A DNA stretch of 34,328 bases from Gemmatimonadaceae bacterium (GCA_025928335.1 JAICJQ010000027.1:1-34328); one strand, 5' to 3'. Positions 7,770-16,413 are shown, numbered from the stretch's first letter. Program-made: numbers and translations. The notes: generated by a model from the sequence alone, not told the origin.

Positions 7770-8450
7770 TCAGGCGAACGCGCGCTTGCGCGTCGCGTTC
7801 GGCCAAAGCTCCGTCTGTGGTAGCTCGCCCTCGAGCTCCGTGCGCACCCGGGCCGCGATCTCGTCCACCGCGTGCGGATCGGCCACGAGGTCGTAGTCGC
7901 GAACGTCGAGCGACAGGACGGCGCACTGCGTGAACCCGGCGATCCAACGCTCGTAGCGATCGTGGAGCGCGGTCCAATAGTCGAGCGACGTTTCCTTTTC
8001 TTTCGGTCGGCCGCGCATCGCGATGCGCGCGGCAATCACGTCGAGCGGACCATGCAGGTAAATGAGCAGGCGCGGCGGCCGTGCCGCGGGCGAATACAGC
8101 AACTCGGCGTAGAGACGTCGATAGAGCGTCCACTCGTCCGATGTCATGTAGCCCTGCTCGAACAGTCCACGCGCGAAGATCTCTGCGTCTTCGTACCATG
8201 TTCGATCGAGCACCCAGCTGCCGCCGAGCCCGCGCATTCGTCGCATGCCGGCGAAGCGCGTCGCAAGAAAATGCAGCTGCAATTGCAACGCGTACGCGCG
8301 CATCTCTTCGGGCCCGCCGTAGAAACTCTCCAGCCACGGATTGTCCGCGTCGACGCTCTCGAGCGCGAGCTGCAACCCGAAGCGCGAGGCGAGCGCGCGC
8401 GAAAGAGTAGTCTTTCCCGTCCCGACCATGCCGGCAACGCCAATCAACAT
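7770..8450 (-). CDS. Deoxynucleoside kinase (dAK/dGK family)
   Basis: 226 residues. It has a P-loop GMVGTGKTT at 7-15, an acidic substrate-site segment around LESVDADNPW (35-44), the family DR motif in LDRTWYEDAEIFARG (about 81-95), and a LID segment with RGRPKEKETSLDYW (about 147-160). These are the marks of the dNK family (PF01712), which phosphorylates deoxynucleosides in salvage. It is the first gene of the tight run leading into gvpG, 13 bases apart. Upstream there are 82 bases holding an inverted repeat, then the Rieske operon on the same strand. Salvage function follows from family; which base it prefers cannot be read. Its place at the head of a gas vesicle operon may be chance. Confidence 0.88.
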   Translation of the reverse strand: MLIGVAGMVGTGKTTLSRALASRFGLQLALESVDADNPWLESFYGGPEEMRAYALQLQLHFLATRFAGMRRMRGLGGSWVLDRTWYEDAEIFARGLFEQGYMTSDEWTLYRRLYAELLYSPAARPPRLLIYLHGPLDVIAARIAMRGRPKEKETSLDYWTALHDRYERWIAGFTQCAVLSLDVRDYDLVADPHAVDEIAARVRTELEGELPQTELWPNATRKRAFA

Positions 8451-8466
8451 GGACGCAAGCTATTTC

Positions 8467-8524
8467 GTGAGCGAACTGACAGCTAGACAGCGAGATGACC
8501 TTCGCTATCAAACCGTTCGCTCAC
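8467..8524. repeat. 10-bp perfect inverted repeat between the Rieske and dNK-gvp units
   Basis: GTGAGCGAAC (8467-8476) is exactly complementary to GTTCGCTCAC (8515-8524). The 38-base interior holds a second small inverted repeat, AGCGA (8489-8493) with TCGCT (8502-8506). The arm at 8514-8524 is also part of a tandem near-repeat, CCGTTCGCTCA then CCGTTCACGTCA. The whole element fills the gap between the second Rieske stop and the kinase start. It could be a weak terminator, an mRNA-processing or leader structure, or a regulator site. It has no U-run. Confidence 0.6.
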
Positions 8525-8532
8525 CGTTCACG

Positions 8533-9000
8533 TCAAGCGATGGTGATCGTGCCCGCCGCCGTGTCGATCGTGACGTCTAACTGTCTCAATGCTGTGATCG
8601 GACCACTCGAGACATTGGGGCCATGAATCACCGACCCATCCTTCGCGTACAGCGACCCGTGACAGGGACACTCGAGTTGGTTACTGCGCACTTCGACATC
8701 GCACTGCTCGTGAGTGCAAATGCGCGATAAGCCGAGGAAGCTGTTCGCGCCCGTGCGCATCACCGCGCGCTCGCGGTCGAGCTCCACGAGCACACCGACC
8801 GTGGCGAGCTCCGGATGACTGGCGAGCGAGATCGTCAGCGGTGGACCTGGGGGCACGTTCGGATCCCCACCCCCAGTGGTATTACGGAGTGGTGGACCGA
8901 TTTGGCCATCGCCGCACGCCTCCAGCGCGGCCAATGCCGCCGCGGCGAGGGCGGAACGGGCGAAAAACTCACGTCGATTCAGGCAGTCCTGACAGGACAT
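8533..9000 (-). CDS. Tat-exported Rieske 2Fe-2S lipoprotein, high-potential type
   Basis: 155 residues from the ATG at 9000. NRREFFARSA at 8-17 is a twin-arginine signal, and LEAC (Cys29) after the hydrophobic stretch may be a lipobox, so it is probably a folded, anchored periplasmic protein. The cluster motif is C95-T-H97 and C111-P-C-H114. Cys100 and Cys113 match the extra disulfide pair of bc1/b6f-type Rieske proteins, which usually goes with high potential. It follows a second Rieske gene by 20 bases in an operon with two membrane proteins. An electron-transfer role is firm; its partner is not known. Confidence 0.9.
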   Translation of the reverse strand: MSCQDCLNRREFFARSALAAAALAALEACGDGQIGPPLRNTTGGGDPNVPPGPPLTISLASHPELATVGVLVELDRERAVMRTGANSFLGLSRICTHEQCDVEVRSNQLECPCHGSLYAKDGSVIHGPNVSSGPITALRQLDVTIDTAAGTITIA

Positions 9001-9020
9001 GGCGAGTCTTTGGTGACGGT

Positions 9021-9560
9021 TCACACCGTGACGACGGCCGCCTTCCACTCCGTTTCGTCGTCGTCTTCCTGGTACAGCTTATCCAGGTTGACCATCAGAT
9101 TGTTCCCGTCTTTGCGAACGGCGAACCGATCCAGCCCGCGCGTGGCACGGCCACTGTCCTTCACATAGAGCCCGTCGGGCTGAAAGCGCGAGTGGTGCTT
9201 GGGGCACTCGAACTGCCCGTCTTTGTCGAACCATTTGATCGCCGTATTCTGGTGCGGACAGGCAAGCGAGAACGCGTACACCATTCCCTGCCAGCGGGTC
9301 ACGATGACGCCGTTCTCCTTGTCGATCTGGCTCCCGTCCTTCGCGGGAATGGGATACGGTTTGTCGTCTCGTGAGCCACCAATCGACGTTATCGCCTCCA
9401 GCGGCGCCGCCGCGGCGCGAGCCGGAGACGCGCCGAGGGCGACGAGAATGCCCACCGCGATCGCGCCCGCGTCGCGCAGAAACTCTCGGCGCGGGACCAG
9501 CGCACAACCATCGCACCCATCGTTTTCGTTCACGTTTGCTGCATATGTGCCGCGTGACAT
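9021..9560 (-). CDS. Tat-exported Rieske 2Fe-2S protein, without the disulfide pair
   Basis: 179 residues from the ATG at 9560; the longer open frame overlaps the upstream gene. LVPRREFLRDAG at 21-32 is a twin-arginine signal, followed by a hydrophobic stretch and ASPARA as a probable cleavage site. The Rieske ligands are C101-P-H103 and C119-P-K-H122. The two extra cysteines of bc1-type proteins are absent, so it resembles the lower-potential, ferredoxin-like or arsenite-oxidase-small-subunit group. Cys16 and Cys19 lie before the Tat motif (CDGC). It starts 8 bases after the membrane protein stop. Confidence 0.9.
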   Translation of the reverse strand: MSRGTYAANVNENDGCDGCALVPRREFLRDAGAIAVGILVALGASPARAAAAPLEAITSIGGSRDDKPYPIPAKDGSQIDKENGVIVTRWQGMVYAFSLACPHQNTAIKWFDKDGQFECPKHHSRFQPDGLYVKDSGRATRGLDRFAVRKDGNNLMVNLDKLYQEDDDETEWKAAVVTV

Positions 9561-9568
9561 CAGGTTGA

Positions 9569-10069
9569 TCAGCTCAGGTTTACAAGGGCTACGCCGAGCG
9601 CCGTGATGATGAACCACAGCGCGAGGCTGGAGATGGAGCCGCGACGCAAAGAGGCCCAGGCCGGCGAGGCCGGCGCGGGATCTTTGCCGAGCGCACTCTC
9701 GGCGCGGAGCATCAACAGGCCATTTAGCAGAAGCAGTGCGACGAGCCCCATCTTCGTCCAGAAGATCCACGATCCGAAGAAGGTCTCGATGTCCGCGGTG
9801 AGCATCGCCAGGCCGCTGATCACGACGACCACCAATCCCGTGATCACCCAGCGGTGGACCGCGGCGAGCTCGCGCAGCTGCTGCCCACGATCCGCAACGA
9901 CGCCGCGGACTGTTCGCAGCGAGCCGCGATCTGCCGAAATCGCGAGGCCGCCCGCGAGTAACGTGCCGCCGATGTGAAGGAACTGCACGACGGTTTCGGC
10001 GCCCTTGGAGTGACTGTAGTACTTGTTCCAGGGCTCGAACAATTGCACGATCGAACCAGGAAGAATCAT
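9569..10069 (-). CDS. Four-helix membrane protein of the Rieske operon
   Basis: 166 residues with four likely membrane helices near 28-45, 73-91, 100-121 and 147-165. His32 (FLHIGG) lies in helix 1 and His72 (VHRW) at the head of helix 2, positions that could ligate haem, but two more ligands are not obvious. I do not recognise a named family; it resembles small CopD- or b-type-like membrane proteins in layout. It lies 8 bases after the preceding membrane protein gene and 8 bases before the Rieske gene, so the four genes are one transcript. Inference: a membrane anchor or redox partner for the Rieske proteins. Confidence 0.75.
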   Translation of the reverse strand: MILPGSIVQLFEPWNKYYSHSKGAETVVQFLHIGGTLLAGGLAISADRGSLRTVRGVVADRGQQLRELAAVHRWVITGLVVVVISGLAMLTADIETFFGSWIFWTKMGLVALLLLNGLLMLRAESALGKDPAPASPAWASLRRGSISSLALWFIITALGVALVNLS

Positions 10070-10077
10070 CGAGAGGC

Positions 10078-10680
10078 TTAGCGATTCCAGAGTTTCATGG
10101 CGGTACCACTGATCACGGTCAAACCCATTGCGGATAGCGCGACCGTTCGATGCAACCGCCGTTTACTCGCGTCAGTCTCAGCCTCGTTCGAGAGTTTGGC
10201 TCCCGCGTATGTGAACGCAGCATCGGCCGCAACCATCGAAAACGCATGGACCGTACGCAGCACACGTCCCTGCGCCAGCATCCGCGAGTCCCACCAGTTC
10301 CACAACCCGGTCACCGTATTTACGGTGAACATCCCCGCAAGCGCTGTAGCGCCTGCTCGATGGACGGTTTTGGCCCACGTCGGAGCGGCCCGGCTCTCGT
10401 CGTAGAGCTTCTTCCCGGCGATCCATTGTGCCGCGAACACCGGAATCGTGCTGTAGGCGGTATACCGATGAATTGTCAGGCGTCGGGAGTACCAGTCGCT
10501 CACTTCGATGACCCTGGGGCGAGCCCGCGGGGTATCGGTCGGGATCGCGGGACGGGCACGCAGGGGATTCACCGTATCAAGCGCCGCCGCGAATGCCCGG
10601 GGCTGCTCGACGGACGCGATCGCCGGCGCCGGTCCACCGGTCGCCAAGCAGCACATCAGGCCGAATACCGTCATGTCCAT
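10078..10680 (-). CDS. Membrane protein with b-type cytochrome-like His pattern
   Basis: 200 residues. The first 25 look like a signal segment, then comes a Pro/Arg-rich stretch and four hydrophobic helices. His71 (IHRYTAY), His107 (TVHRAG), His145 (TVHAFS) and His177 (LHRTVA) each sit at the start of a helix. This spacing is what is expected of two bis-His haem sites or one plus a spare pair, as in cytochrome b561-like or DUF4405-like proteins. Trp-rich GLWNWW lies at 125-130. It is the first gene of the Rieske operon; the promoter should lie in 10681-10799, shared with the divergent gene. Haem binding is inference. Confidence 0.75.
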   Translation of the reverse strand: MDMTVFGLMCCLATGGPAPAIASVEQPRAFAAALDTVNPLRARPAIPTDTPRARPRVIEVSDWYSRRLTIHRYTAYSTIPVFAAQWIAGKKLYDESRAAPTWAKTVHRAGATALAGMFTVNTVTGLWNWWDSRMLAQGRVLRTVHAFSMVAADAAFTYAGAKLSNEAETDASKRRLHRTVALSAMGLTVISGTAMKLWNR

Positions 10681-10799
10681 GCAGGAATCACGTCAGGGTC
10701 CGTGTTCTCGACAAGCCAGAACTGTCTCACCCTCATCAACCCGTCCGGGGAGGTCCCGCGTTCCCGAAAACGGCGTGTCTGCCCTATACCTTTCGTGGC

Positions 10800-11471
10800 A
10801 TGACGAACGCAACCACCCCGGCGCATCCGGGCGCGCGAGCCGCGCCGTCCGACGACTGGCTGGAACTGGTGGATCAGGTGTTACTCGGACTCGATCACGC
10901 GCTGAACAATCGCCTTGGTGCGTTACGCGCATTCGCCGAGCTACTTCGCGACGACGTCTGGCGGACGACGAGCGCGGCGACGGATAGCATCCACAAGGAA
11001 GTGGCGCGCCTGGAGGAGACGACAAGCGTCGTTCGCCTGCTGGCCCGGCCAAGACAGGCGCTGGCGACGGGGTTGATCCTCGAGGACGTCCTCACCGACG
11101 TCCTGCGCATCCAGGCGATGCTGTATGACGTGCGGCGCACGCCGATCGAGCTCCCGCCTGCCGCGCCAGTGGAGCCGGTCTGGAGCGAACGGTCTGCGCT
11201 GATCCGACTGCTCTCTCTCGCTCTCTACGGCCTACGACGCCGGGCTTGTGCGGCGGGCGTCGACGGCAGCCTCCATTTGATGACGGAACCGGATGGGAAG
11301 GCGGTTCGAATCGTGATCGCCTCGCCGACCGCGATCGACGAATCGGCGGTCAGCCAATACATGGCGTCGCTTGCCTCGTTCATTGGCGCCGATTGTCACG
11401 TGAGCGACGGCCGGCTCCAGGTGCGCCTAGCGACCCTCAAGTCGCACCGCGAACCACCGACTGCCGGGTAG
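10800..11471 (+). CDS. Small histidine-kinase-like protein with degenerate ATPase domain
   Basis: 223 residues from the ATG at 10800; the longer open frame upstream runs through the promoter. LDHALNNRLGALRAFAELL at 31-49 resembles the H-box helix of kinases with an H-x-L-N-N pattern (His33). A helical hairpin follows to about 100 and then a domain shaped like HATPase_c. However, the N-box and the DxGxG and GxG glycine motifs are not evident, so ATP binding is doubtful. It may be a phosphotransfer or scaffold protein. It converges with the FliA-type sigma gene, with 18 bases between stops. No response regulator is adjacent. Confidence 0.65.
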   Translation: MTNATTPAHPGARAAPSDDWLELVDQVLLGLDHALNNRLGALRAFAELLRDDVWRTTSAATDSIHKEVARLEETTSVVRLLARPRQALATGLILEDVLTDVLRIQAMLYDVRRTPIELPPAAPVEPVWSERSALIRLLSLALYGLRRRACAAGVDGSLHLMTEPDGKAVRIVIASPTAIDESAVSQYMASLASFIGADCHVSDGRLQVRLATLKSHREPPTAG

Positions 11472-11489
11472 CCGAGTCGCGAGCCGGCT
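11470..11489. terminator. Short hairpin between convergent genes
   Basis: AGCCG (11470-11474) pairs with CGGCT (11485-11489), and GAGCCGGCTC at 11481-11490 is itself a palindrome. It fills the 18-base gap between the stop codons of the kinase-like gene and the sigma factor gene. There is no T-run on either strand, so a terminator role is only suggested by place. Confidence 0.25.
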
Positions 11490-12254
11490 CTACGACACCA
11501 GCGCGCCGCCGACGATCTCGCGCAGGCGGGACAGTGCCTTGGACCGGACCTGCGAGATGCGGGAGTCGGTCACGCCAAGGATCCTGGCGATCTCGTGGAT
11601 CTTGAGACCTTCGAAATAGTAAAGTCCTAATACCGTCCGTTCCTGCTCGCGAAGGTCGAGGATAGCCTTGTGCAGAAGCGCGATCTCTTCCTCGCGCCCG
11701 AGTTGCTCGTCGACGGCTTGCGAGGGTTCCGTGTGCAAAAGGTCGAGGACCGAGGCGGGGGACGTGTCACCGCGCGCTCGAGTCGGTCGATCGAGCGGAA
11801 GCCGCACGGCGCTCTCGACGTCGGACTGCCACTTCCAGAACGTCTCCAGCGGCACACCCAATTGTGCCGCCAGCTCCTCGTCGTCCGGCGCTCGGCAGAG
11901 CTTCGCGGCTAATGTCTGACGCGCCGTTTCGATCTCGCGCGTCTTGCGGCGGACGGAACGGGGCACGTGATCTTGCCGCCGGAGCTCATCGAGAATGGCG
12001 CCGCGGATACGAGGGACGGCAAAGGTGCTGAAGGCGAGGCCTCGACGCGGGTCGAACGCACCCATCGCCGACATCAGGCCCAGGATGCCGGCGCTCACCA
12101 ACTCGTCGTGGTCCACTTTGTCGCCCAGCCGACGCCCGAGCTGACGTGCGACGTGGTGCACGAGGCTCAGGTTCTCGGTAAGCAGCGCATCACGGGCGGT
12201 CGAATCTCCCGCGACAAACGCGTCCCACAACGATGTATGTCGTGAATCCGGCAC
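11490..12254 (-). CDS. RNA polymerase sigma factor, FliA/WhiG (sigma-28) family
   Basis: 254 residues from a GTG at 12254, which has GGAG five bases upstream. An earlier GTG at 12293 adds 13 residues but has its GGAGGT touching the start codon. Region 2 runs from LLTENLSLVHHVARQLG through DHDELVSAGILGLMSAMGAF and AFSTFAVPRIRGAILDELRR. Region 3 is QTLAAKLCRAPDDEELAAQL. Region 4 has TVLGLYYFEGLKIHEIARIL followed by GVTDSRISQVRSKALSRL, the family's helix-turn-helix. This is the group 3 sigma type that reads TAAA-N15-GCCGATAA promoters. A FlgM-like gene with such a promoter lies about 3 kb away. No flagellar structural genes are present in the window. Confidence 0.92.
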   Translation of the reverse strand: MPDSRHTSLWDAFVAGDSTARDALLTENLSLVHHVARQLGRRLGDKVDHDELVSAGILGLMSAMGAFDPRRGLAFSTFAVPRIRGAILDELRRQDHVPRSVRRKTREIETARQTLAAKLCRAPDDEELAAQLGVPLETFWKWQSDVESAVRLPLDRPTRARGDTSPASVLDLLHTEPSQAVDEQLGREEEIALLHKAILDLREQERTVLGLYYFEGLKIHEIARILGVTDSRISQVRSKALSRLREIVGGALVS

Positions 12255-12523
12255 TTCGGCTCCGCATCGGCGAGGTAGGGAGGCGCCGGGCACACCTCCG
12301 GCCTGCGGTGCTAAAGGCAGGTGACAGACCAGTCGAACGCCGATGGGTCGGAGCGGGCGACACGGAGCAGCGGATCGCTATTAAAGCGTTACCCCGCTAC
12401 GTCTTGGAGAGATGCCGAGGCACGATTCACGGCAATGCCCAGAGCGCAGGCTCTCGGAAATTTCTGCCGCATCGGCAAACCATGCCGAGCCAGTGACCCC
12501 GGAAAAACTTGCCGCTGGGGTTT
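12255..12523. other. Intergenic region upstream of the sigma factor gene
   Basis: The longest gene-free stretch in the window. It holds the leader and promoter of the sigma gene and the 3' flank of the acetamidase gene. ACCCC and GGGGT (about 12496-12522) can pair across 16 bases, with TTTT following on the plus strand only, where no gene ends. CGGCATGGTTTGCCG on the minus strand (about 12473-12487) is a small hairpin. I see no open frame, RNA gene or convincing promoter. Confidence 0.5.
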
Positions 12524-13617
12524 TTAGGGCTTCGTGAAGATCGATTTCGGGATCATGACATGGACGCCGTACGGGCCGTCCACCAGCTGGGTCATGTTCA
12601 CATCGCCGGCGACGCTGATCAGCTGGTACGCATCCTCGCGGGACATCCCTTTGAGGTCGACCAGCATTTGGATGCCTTGGCGTATGGCGAGCTTGGTGGC
12701 GTTCATGAGCGACGAATCAATGCCCATCGCGATGTAGTGCGTCGGGGTTTCGGCACGCGGCCAGTCGAGGTGCTCCCCCTTCCGGACGACAACCTGCAAC
12801 CGCCCGATCAGCGACGTTTCGATCGCCGTGATATCGACTTCACCGTTGCCCTGGCCGGCGTGGCCGTCGCCCACTTCGAGCAAAGCGCCTTTCGTCCAGA
12901 CGGGGATGTAGAGCGTCGATCCCGCGATCAGCTCGCGGTTGTCGAGATTGCCGGCGTGAATTCCCGGCGGCGCGCTGTTCACGGCGCCCATTGACGCCGG
13001 CGGGGCGACGCCGACGCTGCCGAAGAACGGGTGCAACGGGATCGTCACGGCGTCACTGAACTTTCCGAGCATCCGAACCGTGTCCAGCTCGATGATCTTG
13101 GAATGCGACGACGTGAAGTCCTCCTTGAGGAATCCGCTGCGCGGGCCGAACGAGTTACACCCGTAGTTGATCGCCGGGCGAATGTCCTTGAAACGAACCT
13201 CGAGCACATCGCCGGAATCCGCGCCCTCGACGTAGATAGGACCGGTCAGGATGTGTCCCCCCGGTCCGTGTTTCATCTTGTCTCGCGCGGCGTAAATTTC
13301 TTTCGCCAGCTGCTCGATACGCGTCGTGTCGAGGCCGGCGTTCTTGAGCGACTGTGGACTGCACGTCGAGAGCGCGCGCAGCACGATCTCATCGCCCGAG
13401 GCCACGCGCAGCACGGGCCGACCCGCGGCATCGTACCATCCCCATGCTACCGTCGTCGGCGTTGGGAGAAGCGTATAGGTGCGACCAGTGGCCGGCGCGG
13501 GCCACGACATCGCCCCGTTGCGCGCCGGCGCATTTCCAGCGGCACCAACGGAAGGCGGGGTGTGACACCCAAGTGCCGACACCCCGCCGAGAATCGCCAG
13601 TGCAACAGTCGTTCGCA

Positions 13618-13621
<4 letters not shown>
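12524..13621 (-). CDS. Acetamidase/formamidase-family lipoprotein
   Basis: 365 residues. The first 19 form a lipoprotein signal (LGGVSALGC, Cys19). The rest is the FmdA/AmdA fold: HGPGGHILTGPIYVEGADSG near 117-136, FGPRSGFLKE near 158-167, the conserved GVAPPASMGAVNSAPPGIHA then GNLDNREL, and VGDGHAGQGNGEVDITAIET. Family enzymes hydrolyse acetamide or formamide to ammonia and the acid and are normally cytoplasmic; an exported, lipid-anchored form suggests an extracytoplasmic amide or ester substrate. Its ATG overlaps the TGA of the NtrC-type regulator, so the two are translationally coupled. Activity is not proven by sequence alone. Confidence 0.88.
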
Positions 13622-15081
<1,460 letters not shown>

Positions 15082-15101
15082 GGCTTTATTAGGGCGCCGG
15101 C

Positions 15102-15128
15102 TCAAGCTGGAAAGGCAGGAGCCGATAC
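15102..15128 (+). promoter_or_regulatory. Sigma-28 (FliA)-type promoter for the FlgM-like gene
   Basis: TCAAGCTG (15102-15109), exactly 11 bases, then GCCGATAC (15121-15128). The FliA consensus is TAAAGTTT-N11-GCCGATAA: the match is 5 of 8 and 7 of 8 with ideal spacing. It points toward the FlgM-like gene, giving a leader of roughly 80 bases. The only sigma-28-family gene seen here is at 11490-12254. This was found by eye, not by a scored search. Confidence 0.6.
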
Positions 15129-15212
15129 TCTTCGGAGGACGCGCGGAGCGTGGCTGGGGCAACCCTCGGGGCGAGGCACGCGCCGGCTCCTCGCAAGATG
15201 GGGGATGGCAAA

Positions 15213-15425
15213 ATGCATGAACCGCTGTCGGACAAAATAATGCGCAGTCAGCGCGAACCTGCGGTCGAGCGCGACCAGGATAAACCCGTGGAGCGGGAGG
15301 TTCGACTCGACGCCGCGCAGTCGCACGACGCGGAGATTCGCGAGCGCATCGCGGGCGGATTTTACCATACGCCGGCCGTCGCGGACGTCGTTGCCCGACA
15401 AATTCTGAAGAGGGGAGACCTGTAA
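15213..15425 (+). CDS. FlgM-like anti-sigma-28 factor candidate
   Basis: 70 residues from the ATG at 15213, with GGGGGAT about eight bases upstream; an in-frame ATG at 15198 is an alternative. The N-terminal half is charged and probably disordered. The C-terminal half, DAEIRERIAGGFYHTPAVAD then VVARQILKRGDL, fits the FlgM pattern of a helix, I-x-x-G-x-Y, V/A and a final helix that binds sigma-28. Flagellar FlgM is about 95 residues, so this is short. A sigma-28-type promoter lies upstream and a FliA-family sigma gene lies in the same window, which supports the call. Inference: it holds that sigma factor inactive. A small unrelated protein remains possible. Confidence 0.65.
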   Translation: MHEPLSDKIMRSQREPAVERDQDKPVEREVRLDAAQSHDAEIRERIAGGFYHTPAVADVVARQILKRGDL

Positions 15426-15450
15426 CCCGGCGAGAGAGCTTTAGCTTGAG

Positions 15451-15464
15451 TGTTCTAGAGAACA
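15451..15464. promoter_or_regulatory. Palindrome in the leader of the epimerase gene
   Basis: TGTTCT (15451-15456) and AGAACA (15459-15464) are exact reverse complements separated by AG. Pairing can extend outward, CTTGAG (15445-15450) with CTCAGG (15466-15471), past one bulged base. It lies 10 bases before the epimerase ATG and 25 bases after the FlgM-like stop. It may be a repressor site or a weak terminator hairpin. I know of no regulator for it. Confidence 0.4.
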
Positions 15465-15473
15465 GCTCAGGCC

Positions 15474-16364
15474 ATGATTCTCGTCTCCGGCGCAAGCGGG
15501 TTGATCGGCTCAGCGCTCGCTCGAGCGCTGCGTTCCCAGAATGTCGAGGTGAAGCGGCTGGTCCGGCGTCGTGCGTCGCACCCGGACGAGGTCTCCTGGT
15601 ACCCGGATCGCGCCGAGATCGACCCGCGCGCGATGGACGGCGTCACCGCGGTCGTAAATCTCGCCGGCGAGAATCTCTCGCAGCGGTGGACGTCGAGCGC
15701 TCGGCAGCGAATCCGCGATAGCAGGATTCAGTCGACAACGCTGCTGGCGCGCGCTGTTGTCGGGTCGGACCCTCGGCCGCGTGTCCTTGTGAACGCGTCG
15801 GCGATGGGGATCTACGGCACCCACCGCGACGATCCGCTCGACGAGACTGCCGCGCTGGGCGACGACTTCCTGGCGACGGTCTGCAAAGAATGGGAAGCGG
15901 CGACGAAACCAGCGGCGGATGCCGGCGTTCGCGTCGCGCTCTCGCGAACGGGCCTCGTGCTCGCGCGTGAAGGCGGGGTGCTCGCCAAGCTGTTGCTGCC
16001 CTTTCGACTCGGCTTGGGTGGAACGCTTGGCAGGGGTCGCCAATGGATGAGCTGGGTCGCGCTCACCGACGTCGTTCGCGCTCTGCGGTTCATGATCGAC
16101 AACGAGTCGATCAGCGGGCCGGTGAATGTCGTCGGACCAAATCCGGTGACGAACGCCGAGTTCACGGACACGCTTGGGCGTGTGCTCGGCCGGCCGACGT
16201 TTACGACTGTTCCCGCGTTCGCGCTCAAGCTGGCGCTCGGGCAGATGGCGGAGGACACGGCGCTGGCGAGCCAGCGTGTGGTGCCGCGGCGCCTCACCGA
16301 GGCTGGCTTCGAATTCGCTTTTCCGAATTTGGAGAGCGCATTGCGGTCCGAGTTGTCATCCTGA
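15474..16364 (+). CDS. TIGR01777-family NAD(P)-dependent epimerase (YfcH-like)
   Basis: 296 residues. The dinucleotide-binding start is MILVSGASGLIGSALARALR. TIGR01777 hallmarks follow: VVNLAGENLSQRWTSSARQR (about 60-79), ASAMGIYGTHRDDPLDE (about 108-124), VCKEWEAAT near 136-144, RTGLVLAREGGVLAKLLLPF (about 157-176), GRGRQWMSWVALTDVVRALR (about 186-205), and GPVNVVGPNPVTNAEF. Members are extended SDRs of unknown substrate, related to the plant division protein GC1/SulA. The TGA stop lies inside the first unit of the downstream 20-bp tandem repeat. Confidence 0.93.
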   Translation: MILVSGASGLIGSALARALRSQNVEVKRLVRRRASHPDEVSWYPDRAEIDPRAMDGVTAVVNLAGENLSQRWTSSARQRIRDSRIQSTTLLARAVVGSDPRPRVLVNASAMGIYGTHRDDPLDETAALGDDFLATVCKEWEAATKPAADAGVRVALSRTGLVLAREGGVLAKLLLPFRLGLGGTLGRGRQWMSWVALTDVVRALRFMIDNESISGPVNVVGPNPVTNAEFTDTLGRVLGRPTFTTVPAFALKLALGQMAEDTALASQRVVPRRLTEAGFEFAFPNLESALRSELSS

Positions 16365-16411
16365 GCCCTCGGTTGTCATCCTGAGCCCTCGGTTGTCATC
16401 CTGAGCCCTCG
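16352..16411. repeat. Three tandem 20-bp direct repeats
   Basis: Three perfect copies of GTTGTCATCCTGAGCCCTCG at 16352, 16372 and 16392, and a fourth partial copy from 16412 that runs into the dispersed palindrome (GTTGTCATCCTGAG shared). The first copy contains the last codons and TGA of the epimerase gene. The unit is the left end of the palindrome, so the array probably arose by slippage or repeated end duplication. There are no spacers, so this is not CRISPR. Confidence 0.95.
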
Positions 16412-16413
16412 GT

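Noticed and set aside
12312-12346. Second sigma-28-type site (TAAAGGCA...GCCGATGG)
   Set aside because: The spacer is 19 bases rather than 11, and no plus-strand gene follows.
12481-12500. Sigma-54 promoter on the minus strand (TGGC...TTTGC) before the sigma factor gene
   Set aside because: The spacing between the GG and GC elements is 13 or 8 rather than the required 10 bases.
12474-12530. GGCAAACC on the plus strand, resembling the core of a cyclic-di-GMP-I riboswitch
   Set aside because: The expected GNRA stem and GACGCAAAGCC do not follow, and it would point into the 3' end of the acetamidase gene with no plus-strand gene downstream.
15102-15401. 99-residue minus-strand open frame opposite the FlgM-like gene
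   Set aside because: No ribosome binding site or domain; the plus-strand frame has a promoter, a ribosome binding site and a family-like C-terminus.
16352-16411. CRISPR-like array
   Set aside because: The 20-bp units are directly adjacent with no spacers, and there are no cas genes; it is a tandem duplication of a palindrome end.
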